NCBI RefSeq assembly: GCF_024763615.1
Contig: NC_077224.1
Coordinates: 17,391,078-17,455,077, forward strand
Length of the DNA: 64,000 bases
DNA from: Phlebotomus papatasi
Taxonomy: Eukaryota > Arthropoda > Insecta > Diptera > Psychodidae
Direction: 5' to 3'
The stretch's first letter is position 1. Every line of letters begins with the position of its first letter. The notes beneath the pieces were generated by a model, which saw only the letters and a list, made by a program, of their open reading frames with translations, was not told where the DNA came from and did no database searches. Positions 35,161 through 46,387 of the stretch are shown here, one piece after another. Position numbers and translations under genes: made by a program.

Positions 35161-37004
35161 GGACAGATAATCCTAACCGGCTTATGTAGGTGAGATTCTT
35201 AACGTGAGCTAACTCGGAGTGCATGCAAATTCGATTTAGAGCTGAAGTTGGGAGACGCCATTCAGTTATCTTGAATCAAATTCGTGAAATTATACAAATT
35301 TTGTATTTAAACCAAAATATCAAGGATTTGGATGAACTGACAGAAAAGTGTTATATGGGTGAAATGTAGACCAGAATGTTCTCTATAATTTTCCCATAGA
35401 ACATGATCTCATCGATTACTCAGAAGCCAAGATAAGCGAGGTTTTTTGTTTCTTAACTTGTTTTTTCATCCAGAGTGCCCCAAGTAGTCATTTGTTGAAC
35501 TTCAACTATATCAAAGAATTGTTGTATTTTGTGGGACTTTCCATTTAAAACCATATTTTAAGTGTCTTTGTGGAGTAGAGGCAGTCAAATTGGCATCTGA
35601 GTGATTTCAAAGCGTTATTATTGGAAAAATTAATTTTTTCACACTTAAACGGCAAAATCGGAGTGATAGCGTAGTCTCAGTGGAAAATGATGTATGGACG
35701 AAATGTAGAGACAAATGTGCTCTACAATTATGTTGAAGTAATCATCAAAATCGGTTCAGCGACAGTCGAGATAATTGAGGTTATGTGATATTGAAATTGG
35801 TTTTTCGACTGTGGCGCCCCTGGTGTTGGTCCCACGAAGTTCAAATATTCTAGAAAGTTGTAGCATTTGGTGAGATCTTTCGTTTAAGCCCTCATTCATC
35901 AAAATCGGTCACATAGAACCGGAGATATGATTTTTTGAATTTCGTGAACTTTGACCCCTCATATCTCCGGTTCTATTGAAACCACAGCGCACATACGCAC
36001 CATTTTGGAAACGTCCTAGACTGGACTACAACATACTAAAATTTCATTAACTTGCACAATGCCGTTTTTGAGAAAAATGTCTTTGAATTTCGATGAATTT
36101 TGACGCTATCACAGCGCCACCTGTGGTGACTTTTTGAACTTCCATCTGAAAGTGCTCATCGAGACGAAACCAAAAATGTAAAATTTAGGTCGCTATGTCA
36201 ATTAGAACCGGAGATAGAGGCCGGTCAATGTTCGAACTTTGACCCCTTATAGCTCGGGTCAGGGGTTTTAGATCGACTTAAGGTTTTTTTTGTTTGATAG
36301 GTATAATCAACGGCTACAACATACTAAAAATTCAGCCCGATGCACAATGGAATTTTTGAGTTATTTAACTTTTAAGATTTAAAAATTTTCTTTTTAAAAA
36401 AAGCGCCCCTAGCGGTGGTTTTATGAACTTGCGATGTTAGAAGGGGAAGTGGCATTTCACGAGAGCTTTCCAAAAAGCCCTCACTTTTTAAATTCTGACA
36501 ATTAGAACCGGAGTTATGGCCATTTTAAGAAATTTTTTTTGGACCCTTATAGCTCGGGTCAGGGGGTCGGGGGACCTTAAGTTTGGTATTGATGGAAAGC
36601 TCTAAGGCCCAGCTATAACATACTAAAATTTGAGTCCGCTGAATGCCATAGGGGCGGAGCTATTGAGAAAACAAAAAAAGGGGGGTCTTCAAAATGGCGG
36701 AAGGAGGGGTGGGGGGTGGGGGGTCTATGCACCAAGTTGCAATTTTCACCCGATATATAACCTTTGCCGAAAACCGCAAGTCGATATCTTTTTTAGTTTA
36801 GGAGCTATTAAGCTCCAAAGAGCGGCCGGCCGGCCGGCCGGCCGGCCGGCCAGCCGGCCGGCCGGCCGGGAACGTAAATTAGCCACATATATATTCGTGA
36901 TCAGGAAGTGCTGAAACACATTTTGGCCAAGTTTGAGGTCGATCGGACGACATGAAATTTTGTTAGGATTATAGTAGGTGAGATTGTTAAGAATCTCACC
37001 TAAT
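35161..37004 (+). mobile_element. 1.8-kb Helentron/DINE-1-like element, copy C
   Basis: This copy is on the plus strand in the proposed element orientation. The 5' end is GGACAGATAATCCTAAC at 35161. The 3' end is GTTAGGATTAT (36962-36972), then AGT, then the hairpin AGGTGAGATT-GTTAAG-AATCTCACCT and AATA (to about 37005). The GGCCGG run is much longer here (about 36822-36870). It lies inside the LINE 3' UTR, so it is younger than that LINE insertion. The 1844-base length agrees with copies A and B. No ORF is shared by all three copies, hence non-autonomous; a helicase-bearing partner must be elsewhere. Confidence 0.65.
36822..36870. repeat. Expanded GGCCGG microsatellite
   Basis: About 48 bases of CCGG/GGCC repeat with one CCAGCC interruption. 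The equivalent runs in copies A and B are only about 19 and 24 bases. Extremely GC-rich and self-complementary in otherwise AT-rich DNA; it also places GGCCGGCC sites in tandem. Confidence 0.85.
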
Positions 37005-37016
37005 AAGAAAGCAAGA

Positions 37017-37682
37017 CTACGGCGCCAAGAAGGTTTGGATAAGCCGCCGTTTCTCTTCTCTAGGAAGTTCATTCCAGAGAATAACTCCCTCAACAAAGAG
37101 GGAATTGTGAAGAATGCGGCTCCCCGATCTCGGCACGGCGAGGCACGAAGACCTAACAGAAGGACCCGGCACTAGGAACTCCGTCAGATAACCAGGCTGA
37201 CGACTTTTAAGAAGACGGCAAAGAAAGTCCACAGCACGTGATTGTAGGAAAAGAGGCAAAGTGGTTCCAAGAACTTGAGTATAATAAGGAGATACATGAT
37301 CATAAGGACGAAGATTAAATATATAGCGTATACAATTATTAAAAGTGATTACGAGGCGACGCATTGATGCAGCGTCACAAGAGAAAAATAGTTCAGCACC
37401 GTAGGAGAAGAGAGGAACGAGAAGGGCACGAACAAGAAGCAGTCGAATGCCCTGAGGAGTGAAGAACTGATGTCTTCGAAGAGTAAATAAGGAAAAGTTA
37501 ATTCTTTTACTTATATAGGAAACGTGGTCGTCCCAAGCCAATGAATCATTGAAAATGATTCCAAGATTTCTAGCTTTGTGGACGTAGGGAATGGCCTCAC
37601 CATTGAGCCAAAGAGGATGGGAATTGGGACGTAATCTTCCACTCGCAATCAGCAATGCCTGATTCATTTTCATTAAATTCAT
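37017..37682 (-). pseudogene. LINE ORF2, C-terminal part after insertion
   Basis: 221 open codons continue the reverse transcriptase gene beyond the inserted element. They read QALLIASGRLRP, LWLNGEAIPYV, ARNLGIIFNDSLAWDDHV and later VLGTTLPLFLQSRAVDFLC, ending at TAG 37017. This is the thumb and C-terminal domain usual in CR1/Jockey-type ORF2 proteins (the ...LG..FD..L.W..H... motif is diagnostic). The frame is intact, but the upstream half lies 1.2 kb away, so no full protein can be made. Confidence 0.8.
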
Positions 37683-37689
37683 TAAAGGT

Positions 37690-38905
37690 TCATTTTCATC
37701 AAATCACTTGAATTGAATTGATTCTTCTTTAATGAATCACTTCAGTGATCCAAGTAAAGGATCACATTCGATGATACATTGAAAGGTTCCTCGAATCGAT
37801 CATTTCAGAAAGATCGATGTTCAAGAATATTTTTCTGCCAACTAATAAAAGGAAAATAGCGAAAATGAGTTTTTAGGTTTAAAGGAATAATATAACAAGG
37901 CAGAATGAGACATTTTTCAGACAACTATTTTCAATCTTCAGGATATTACGCCAAAAAATATAGAAAATATGGGATACATTCAAATGGATCAAATTGAACA
38001 TTTCAATTGGATCACTATTGCGATTATTTTCCATGAATTTTCTTACTAAATAAAACCATTAAAACAGTAAAAAATGTATTTACTGTATTTGCTCATATAA
38101 GAGGAACGTGTCTAAACTAATAAATTGATAGCTTTAAAATTTTAACCGTGATATTTCAGCGATTGAAAATTTGGTACGATATGTCAAAAGTGATACATTT
38201 GAATGGATCACTTGGATAATCACGCCACTTTTAGTGACGTCAGTGACAGTCACTGAGACTCGCTGAGCGCATAAATAAACTGGGTGCGCTTGTCGTGGAA
38301 TTTGTGTCCTTTTAGATATTTAGTGGCGCTTTTCTACAAATTATAATGTTATAGGTAAAAAAGGATTAAGTTTGGAGGCTTGTGAAAACGTGAAAAATTT
38401 GCCAAAAGTGAGTAAAAAAAGTGAAAATTAAAATAATCCCATTTTGTATAATTCCAAGTAATTTTGTCGGTGTTCCACCCCCGGAAAGAGAGAACTTTCT
38501 GTTGATGAAATAGTGAAAAAAAATCCTTAGATTTTCATTGTGTAAAAAGTGCTTTTTTGCTCTACGTTCAAGCTTCGGAACATTTAGAAGCGCATATCTG
38601 GAAATATTTCAGATATATATGTTTTTCTTTTAATTTGTTTTGAAGGGCAAATGCATTACATTTAAAAAAGATTAAAAAGTCATCATTTTAAAAGTTCCAT
38701 TTGATCAATTTTAGAGTATCATTCACTGATCCATTGAAAAGCTCCTCAAAGTGAACCATTCAAAGTATCAAAATTTGATTCTTTTGCAATGGATCAAAAT
38801 GATCCTTCAAAAAAGGATCGAAATGAAACATTTGAAATGATGGATCATATTTGATTCACCAAAAGGATCGCGAATGAATCAAAATGATCCACCTTTTTTT
38901 ACCAG
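37690..38905. mobile_element. 1.2-kb element with GATCC subterminal motif arrays
   Basis: It separates the two halves of the LINE reverse transcriptase frame. Each end carries dense copies of GGATCA/TGATCC, GAATCA and ATTCAA-type words: about ten within 37730-38040 and more than ten within 38700-38890. The ends GGTTCATTTTCATCAAATC (about 37687) and GATTCATTTTGATCC-type (complement, about 38870-38890) are loosely inverted. The middle is AT-rich with a GTGACGTCAGTGACAGTCAC palindromic patch at 38234-38253. No ORF. Arrays of subterminal motifs usually bind a transposase, so a non-autonomous DNA transposon is likely; the outer boundaries are uncertain by about 20 bases. Confidence 0.6.
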
Positions 38906-40896
38906 TGGAGGAGGAGAGTATTATTACTTGCCCAAGTGGAAATAAGTACCAATGCAGCATTAGCCTTAGCAAAGCAAGCATCAGGGGAAGTTAGATCACC
39001 AAAGCAGTATATTTGGAGGTCATCAGCATAAAAGTGAAAATTAATATTGCAATTTTGTAATGTGATAGCTAAGTCATTAATATACATAGAAAAAAAGAGG
39101 GGGCCAAGAACTGATCCTTGGCCTATACCTTTAAGAAGTGCTAATGGAGAGGAAATTATGCCATTATAATTGACTGACTGAGATCGCCCAACTAAGTACG
39201 ACTCAATTAACTTAACACTCGTAGAAGAAAATAAATAAGAGGATTGAAGTTTGAAAAGAAAAAGAGAATGATCAATGCTATCAAAAGCCTTGGAGAAATC
39301 TAAAAGGATTAAGAGTGCAAACTGCTTCCTGTCAAGTGCGATACTGAGATCGTGATTCACTCGCAACAACGCAGTAATGGTGCTGTGAGATTTTCGAAAC
39401 CCAGATTGAAAACTTGAGAGCAAGTTACACTTACTCAAATGTTCCTCAATCTGCATTTTTAAGATGTGTTCAAACGGTTTAGATAGACAGGGCAAAATAC
39501 TGATGGGTCGGAAATCACTAACTTGTGTAGGCTTAGAAGTTTTCGGAATCGGGGTGACAATAGCGTGTTTCCACTCATCAGGAAAAAAGGAAAATGTAAT
39601 GCATGCATTATATAAGTCACAAATGTGAGAAAGAGTGATATCAAAAAGCGCTTTAAGAAAACTTATGGGTATGCCGTCGTGTCCACAGGCATCAGAATTA
39701 ACCTTACCAAAGGCCGAGTACACCTCAAAGGAATCCACGCACCTAAAGGAGAAGTACATGTCATGAACATGAGTGCCCACTGACTGGAGAGGAGACAAGG
39801 AACTAGAACTACTAACAAAGAATTTATTTAAATCATCAGCCGTAAAATTCACAGGGCTATCATTAGACTGTTTTGCAGTAATTCCCAACTGACCAATGTT
39901 TTTCCACAACTTTTTGGCTGGAAGATCAGGGTCCAACTGGCGAGAAAAGTACGATTTTTTGGACGATTTGATCATTTTCTGAACAGAGCGACGCAAACTA
40001 CGATACCTGATGAGATCGCCTTCAGACCGAGAACGACGCCATCTCCTGTAACTCCTATCGCGTTCCCTAGATTTTGCAAGAATTCCAGAGTTAAGCCATG
40101 GAGCGGACTTAGGAGGCACAAGAACCTTAATAGTTGGAACGTGCTTTTCGTAAAGATAAGTAATTAGAGAATTAAAGTATTGAAGACGATCAGAAATTGC
40201 AGGAATAAAATTTAAAAAGTTCCAGTTGAGTTGAGCAGCATCGGCGATTAGTGCATCCCAATCAGTTTTATTAAGAGATCGCACTTCAGTGAATTCAAGA
40301 GGCTCGCGGGCAAAAGGAATATTAAGAGAAATGAAAATTAAATCGTGATCAGAGATGTCTGGCAAAGATCGTTGTCCAGAATTTATAATAAAGGAGTTAT
40401 CATTTTCCCTCACCAGGAAAAGGTCAAGCAGAGCCAAGTTACGAGTAGGAGCAAAGGGGGGGTAGCAGAGGCTATAGGATGTAACAAGGTGACTGAACTC
40501 TCTTGAAATTGGAGTTGACGATAAGAGGTTGATATTGAAATCACCTGTGATAACAAAGTGTTCAACATTATCTAAATGATTCATAAAATTATAAAGTGGA
40601 TTAATTGATATGACGGGGGGTGGAAAGTATAATACAGCCACCACCATAATACGATTACGAATGTTTAATGACAGCATCAGAAACTCTAGCCGCTCTAGAT
40701 TTCCGGAATTAAGTAATTGAACAGAGATGCTTCGAGAGACATAAACGGCAACTCCGCCACCCCTACCAAAACCACGGTCCCGTCTAAAAAGCCTAAACCC
40801 AGTCACCGAAAGAGAACGATCAGTGTCGAATTCATCCAGCCAGGTCTCCGTGAGACAGAGTACCGAAACCGAGGAGCCACACAACAGCAGCCGCAC
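38899..40896 (-). pseudogene. LINE ORF2: endonuclease plus reverse transcriptase (665 codons)
   Basis: Residues 1-210 form an APE-type endonuclease: LCLTETWLDE, GGGVAVYV, FVITGDFNINLL and the terminal SDHDLIFISL. Residues about 410-640 form the reverse transcriptase: PIPKTSKPTQVSDFRPISI, QSGFRKSHST, LLDFSKAFDSIDHSL, GQGSVLGPLFFSMYINDL and the catalytic FYADDLQIY. The first codon of the open frame is GTG with a stop (TAA) just upstream, so the true N-terminus, normally some 30-40 residues earlier, is lost. The frame ends in inserted DNA (TLLLHW then stop). Motif style fits the Jockey/CR1 group; the clade is not settled. The codons are otherwise intact, so the copy is not very old. Confidence 0.9.
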
Positions 40897-41003
40897 TTAT
40901 GATGGAACAACATCATGTAGTAGGACTGTTGAGCCTGGAGGAGTTGGAGGCAGAAAGCTCGTCCTGACGAAGACTCTTTTAAGCCAACAGTACCAGTCAC
41001 GAT

Positions 41004-41352
41004 TCAGCTGTGATGGTAACTCTGAGGGGTGCTATAACGGCGGATAATCTCAAGTTGTGATATCGCTATAGTTCCGCTAGATGGGGTTGTGGTGAGTGCT
41101 CGACGAGTTACTCTGAAGGCACAATCGAATTGGCTACTCAGTCGGTCTTCACCAGTGAAGCGAGGAAGATGCCGGATTCGTGGCTCTCTTGGAATGGGCA
41201 ATGGGGGCACATTCCCGAAGCAAGCAATGAAAGGGTGCTCCGTCATGTTCTGGTGTAGACCTGTAAAAATTCTTGCTACAATCATGGCATGACCACTTTT
41301 CTCCCTCTTGCACACTTACGCGATTAGGGTTTGACGCCCCTGGAGGAGACAA
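41004..41352 (-). pseudogene. Possible LINE ORF1 or 5' UTR remnant
   Basis: On the minus strand 41352-41149 is open for 67 codons and contains WSCHDC and a later FHCLLREC with a histidine between, a pattern that could be one zinc-binding knuckle of an ORF1-type protein. A second frame covers 41315-41004. The two do not join into one reading frame and there is no RNA-binding core, so a broken ORF1 or chance is possible. Confidence 0.3.
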
Positions 41353-41365
41353 CGAGAGAGAGTGT

Positions 41366-41598
41366 TAAGGTAAAGTGCCCTCGAGTCGACCGGTTCCTCG
41401 ACTCGACCGGTGGTCAATATTTGAATGTTTTAATGGTGAATTTCTATGAAATTGTCACTGATTTGTATTTATTTATGGAATAATTCACCTATTAATGTTA
41501 GATCATACGCCAAATATTAGTGCAAATGCAAATAAATTGAATAAATAACTCTACCGGTCGAAGTGAGGAACCGGTCGTCTTGAGGGCACTTTACCTTA
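41366..41598. mobile_element. MITE with CGACCGGT-rich TIRs
   Basis: TAAGGTAAAGTGCCCTCGAG at the left mirrors TTGAGGGCACTTTACCTTA at the right. Inner arms repeat GTCGACCGGTTCCTCGACTC and its complement with small changes. TA at both edges suits a Tc1/mariner-type target. It abuts the 5' end of the LINE. The core is AT-rich without coding capacity. Confidence 0.75.
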
Positions 41599-41799
41599 GT
41601 TAGTGACTAAACTCGGATAAACTAGATGATCCAGATTGTAGATCAACCTCAGATGGTTGAAAGAGGGGAACGGATGGTAGGTTTATATCTCGTCTTTCAC
41701 CTCCTTTCTAAGAGCTCACAGATCCTAACAATTCATTTGATACGCGGGTAAATTATTCCTACAGAAATAAAGATAACGAATGAAAGTACTTAGTGCTCA

Positions 41800-41965
41800 C
41801 TTTTTGTAAGTATTTAAGTAGTTCTTAAATCAATAAATTAATTTCAAAGAGTTGTTGAACATCCAAGTACTTGAAAAATCTATGAAAATAAGACAAATGT
41901 CAGCACTTTGAGTGGAATAGCGAAAACAATATGACGTGACTCAGGTTTAACACTAAAGTACTTAA
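41800..41965 (+). repeat. Dispersed repeat, shared with 59216-59385
   Basis: Both stretches contain AAGTA(C)TT..., TTGTGGAACATC/TTGTTGAACATC, GAAAATRAGACA, GTGAATAGCGAAAA (GTGGAATAGCGAAAA), TAACACTAAAGTACTTAATT (TAACAATAAGTACTTAATT) in the same order and spacing. The copies are on the same strand. Class unknown. Confidence 0.5.
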
Positions 41966-42299
41966 TTAAAGTGTTTGTGTAAGGCCTTAATTAAGTAGTT
42001 CGTATTAAGGATATGCAAAGAATTTTACTACTCAATTTATATTTCTAAAGGACAGATTCGTATCAAAATTAGGGAAACCATGCCATAATTAGCCAGGAAA
42101 TGAAAATATTTATTTCGTATCTCTTTTTATTAAAAAGATGTTTTACACTGATAAATATTTTAATGAATTTGGGTGTTCATTTTTTTTTTGAAATAGTGAA
42201 ACAATAATATCATACTGTCTAATTCTATTCCTGGCTAATTCTGTCCCGGTCGTCTTTATTTTCGTTAAAATATTACGATAGTGACTAAAATGTTTATTA

Positions 42300-43600
42300 T
42301 TTTTTTATTTAAAAAAATAGCGCTAAGCTTAGCTTTCCGGATTTGAAAATATAAGAAAGGGTGAGGCAAGGCAACTTCTTTTCACACCCCTTTGTGGAAT
42401 GATGGGAATAAATACGAAAAGTATTCAAAGTAACGATGATTTATTCGACTTTATTGTTCATTGGATATATTAATATATGCATATGAGACAATTTTCTTAT
42501 TAAGCATTTATTCTTGAAACTGCCTCACCATCCCCTATTAAAGAAATTAACGTTCGTAAGATTTTTAATTCCCAGCAAATGGCGTTCTCCGTTCCCTTTA
42601 TGCTTACATTCTTTTGCTCAGAAAAAAGCTTCATGATTGTGTTTTTAGGGCGTTAGAAAAACTTGTCAGAACAATAAAGAAAAACTTATGTACGACCTAG
42701 CAACGTGACATGGAAAATATGTTTATGATGGAAATGGCAAAAAAGTGAAGAATTGCATCGAATTCGTTGTGATACACAATCTGCATATTTGTTCCCCAAG
42801 CAAAAAGATTCCCAACAAGATGCAGAAAATTGCTATAAGAGTTTTTTTTCTCGTTCTTCGAGCCATTCCCAAGATGACACATATTTGCCAAGAGGAAGCA
42901 ACAAGAAAATCTATCTGAATCGCAACTTTACTTCATTGAATTTCTATATAAAAATTGTCAACAGTGAATTAAGCTATAAATGTTCAAGTAGACAAAAGAT
43001 CCCTTTTTTGTTCTTTGCGAAATTTCTCAATTCTTTGTTATTCTATTAAAAAAAAGAAAAAAAGTTGTCACTTGGTAAAATTTCACCTTTTCTTTCTTCC
43101 CACAACTTTGGTGGTATAGAAAAGCCACAAGAGTTGGATGGAAAAAAAAAGAAAGCACGACGAACGGTAGGATAAAGAAGGTGACGCCAAAGGAGCAATA
43201 AATTCAGAGAGATGTGACACTTAGGAAAAAATCACATGCAAATGACTTTCTCACTCACTTTTTCAATCTTTCTCTTTTGCGTCAAGTTTTCTCGAAGCAA
43301 AACCTCATACAGCTTAAACTTGCAAGAAAAATATCTTCTTCATTTATTCCTCAACACTTGTCTGATTGATGAAGCAAAAATGTCTTGAGCAACTCAATAA
43401 AAGGGGTGGGAAAGTGTTCGAACTTTGCGGAATACTCGAACTGGTAAATTACCTTTTAAGGACGGTTGCGGAACACCAGTGTCCCATAAAGAAAATAATT
43501 TTTCCTGACTACCTAAAGTTATTTTTTTTCGTGCGTTTACGTAATTGCTAAATATAAGGTTGAAATAATCTAGGATATTTTTTGCAAGTCTCCAGCTATT
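42300..43600. other. No gene seen
   Basis: AT-rich DNA. ORFs of 60-98 codons between 42697 and 43551 show no motif. A SINE-type B-box fragment (CCAGTTCGAGTATTCCGC on minus) lies at 43420-43445. Confidence 0.4.
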
Positions 43601-43605
43601 TGTTA

Positions 43606-44474
43606 TAGGGTAACTTTCCTAAATCAAAACCTTTTCCAGACGCTTTAACTTTCACAGAAGATTCAACACATTAAGTTCATATTTTTTCTGAAGAGAATTA
43701 CATAAATTTGCTCCTTGACTATTCTAGAATAATACTGTCGAGTAAAAATTCTTTAGATATAATTTGAAAACTTCTTAAATACAAGAAAAATACGCGAGCA
43801 TAAAATATTTCTATTCGAAACATATTAATCCAAATGGAGACATGGGAAAGTTTCTAATTGGAGACAAACAGTGTAAGTGAAACCACGACGAAAGGCTTCT
43901 AAAACCTTGTTGAGTTGCTCTTGAATGCAGGATTTGTTCTTATTCCTAGTCTTTTCTTCTTTCCCATCTAAAACGATAAAAAAATCTCTCAAAAAACCAT
44001 ATTTCCGGGGGTTCCTATTGAAGCATTTGCAGACACTTCAGGAAAATCCTTTTTGTTCACGAAATAATTAATTATTTCATTTGAAAACTTCACGTACCGT
44101 TAATAATAAAGATTAGCACTTAATTTAACTAAAATTAGCCAGAAATATGACATAAATGTTAAAGAAAACGAATAAACAACAGTAATCTCATTATGTTTTT
44201 TTATTGGAAAACATGGTCGATCGATGAAAAATTCGATGGTGAAAAGGTACACTTTTAATTTTTCTGAGAAATTAACAAATTAAAATTTGTGAATATGAAT
44301 GGATTTTTACTTCATTTGAAGCAAAATTAACTAAATAATGAAACTGTGGTATAGAAAACATATAAAAATAATAATTTAGTACTGTATTTATCATGAAAAC
44401 AATGACGTTTCCATTTGGAGCATCAAAAATTTCCATTTGGAGCAGGTTTTGAATTAGTTTGATTTACCCTATTG
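43606..44474. repeat. Weak inverted-repeat pair, possible element
   Basis: ATAGGGTAACTTTCCTAAAT then CAAAACC at the left resembles the reverse complement of GGTTTTGAATTAGTTTGATT then TACCCTAT at the right. Direct pieces of TTCCATTTGGAGCA appear twice near 44408-44450. It may be one old 0.87-kb element; the arms are short and imperfect. Confidence 0.3.
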
Positions 44475-45189
44475 TATTTTTTTTAACCTCAAAAATTACG
44501 AATTTTTAAATTCTCATATAAAATATTGATTTTAATTATTTTTTATACTGCCATTTTTTTTTTTAAGCAAAACCGTTTTGGGAAATGAAACTACAGTAGT
44601 CAAACATAATATTTTTCAATAGAGTGAAAATTATCTGTCATTGGTATCATCAGAAAAATTACTTAAATTTTTGAGCTATTTTTGTTCCTATCGTTCATAC
44701 TGGGAGAGAAATCCGAAAAAGTTAAAATAACATTCCGGAAATGTTAAATTTTACCCTGCAGTATTGATCCAAAATCGGTGTAAATATTACCCTTTTTAGG
44801 TATATCGGGGGTTAAAGTTACCGTTATTCATGTTAATTTTATCGTTAAAAAGGTGTAAAATCAACATTAAAAAATGTTGATATATTTTTACACCTAAAAA
44901 GTGTAAAAATTATGAGGAATAAAAGTTAGTCGCACCCTCTTTTTTTCTCAGTGTAGAGACAAAAGATACACCAAATCAGACTCTGTTGGCTTTTTGAAAG
45001 TTAGATGTAAGACGTTTCACAAGTTTTGTTTGTCGGTTTTATTTTTATTGCTGATTTTCGGTCAGTGAAAACTGTCTCGTTGTTAAAGGGTTAAGTGGTA
45101 TTGACAATCTGACGCATAAGTTCAAGATTTTAGCAAAGTTCTTTTGCATATCATTCTCTTTTGTGTTTACCGGTTTAACCGATTTAAAC

Positions 45190-45422
45190 TAGGGTAAAAG
45201 GAACCCCTGTTGACACTTTAAGAACTCGTATCAGGACCGATTGGCACCCTAGTCTGGACCATTTGGGATATGAAATTTGAACATTCCCCTTAAAGGAAAG
45301 GGTAGATTAGTGAGAAAACGTTATTATTACTTATATTTTATTAGATACATTAAGTTAATTTTAACATTTTGGCAAAAGTGTCAATTGGGATTCCCTGTCG
45401 AAGAGGTATTCTTTCGATCCTA
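45190..45422. mobile_element. MITE, AGGGTNAAAGGAAC family, copy 2
   Basis: Left end TAGGGTAAAAGGAACCCCTG and the internal block TTGACACTTTAAGAACTCGT correspond base by base to 22335-22567. The right arm ends TCGATCCTAA, more eroded than in copy 1. Confidence 0.65.
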
Positions 45423-46154
45423 ATTCGCTAATTTACTAAATTTACTAAAAATCGCGCAGAAGTAACTTCCCAGAAAACCTGGGATTTTCTTAACTAATGG
45501 CGCTGTTCCAATAAAAAATTAACACTGTTTTTAGCATTTAACCATTCTGATGTATTTCTTTATAATCGACTTTTCCTAATATCGGTTCCTAACACGACTA
45601 TTTGATGGTTTTAGAACATGGCGAGTACTAGGGAAAACAGTCGAGACAGGAGCAAACTCAAAGAAAAGTCGATAATGCATTAGCAATTGAGAACAGTTAT
45701 GTTCTAAATAGACATGTTCATTTTAGGAAAGCTTAAACTATTCAACTTTTCGATGAAAGTCGCTGATTTATTGTAGAAAATGCAGAAAAGGCGAACTAGA
45801 GGCAAAAAGGCAGCCTAACTAACTAACTAACTTAGCCTGTTTCTGAACCAGAATATTTTAGAAACAGTCTCCACTGTACTATACACCCCAGGTGTCTTAG
45901 ATAATCCCTCCCTGTGGTTTACTTCTGGAATAAAATTTTTGAATCGTTTGTTATAATCCTCCCAAATGTGTCTCGGATAAAACATACGGTCTAACAAACT
46001 ATGTATTTTACTTTCAAAAATTTATTGGAGTAAAACTACATTGACCGCACTTTATGTTCTTAAAAAAAGTAAATAAATAAATAAAATAACTGATTCTTCA
46101 AAGTCCTTGGGCATTGGGCATTGATTTCCAAAAGTCTTAAATGGGATATAATTA

Positions 46155-46387
46155 CAGTAGACTCTCTCTCAATCGGGCATTTGGGTCGAAATGTCATCCG
46201 GTTTATCGATAGATTTGGGCGTCAAAGCCTTTGTAAATTCTACAAAAATCGCTTAATTATAAAGGACACGATAAAATAGGAAGAACTACAGCAAATTTGA
46301 GCAAATTAGCTTCATAATTAAACATCAAAATTGCCAACAAAATTTTTCGCCCAATTGAAAAAGAGCTGATTGAGCAAGAGTCTACTG
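46155..46387. mobile_element. pogo/Tigger-like MITE
   Basis: CAGTAGACTCTCTCTCAATC at the left and GAGCAAGAGTCTACTG at the right are inverted repeats flanked by TA on both sides. CAGTAGAC...GTCTACTG ends with a TA target recur at 62912-63733. Known: pogo-group elements of the Tc1/mariner superfamily have CAGT-type ends and duplicate TA. The interior is non-coding. Confidence 0.65.

Larger units (their letters stand above)
34852..41364 (-). mobile_element. Non-LTR retrotransposon (LINE), split by two insertions
   Basis: The element reads on the minus strand: 5' region with a possible ORF1 piece (41352 to about 41004), ORF2 with apurinic-type endonuclease and reverse transcriptase (40896 to 38899), then the rest of ORF2 (37682 to 37017), 3' UTR (35160 to about 34890) and a tail of AAATAAATCTAAATAAAT and A-runs near 34855-34900. 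A 1.2-kb element interrupts ORF2, and copy C of the 1.8-kb family interrupts the 3' UTR 13 bases after the ORF2 stop. Without them the LINE would be about 3.4 kb, near the size of Jockey/CR1-group elements. A MITE begins immediately beyond the 5' end. Confidence 0.75.

Noticed and set aside
36630..37096. ORFs inside copies B and C of the 1.8-kb element (including GRPAGRPA repeats)
   Set aside because: The repeated residues come from the GGCCGG microsatellite, and the frames are not conserved across all three copies.
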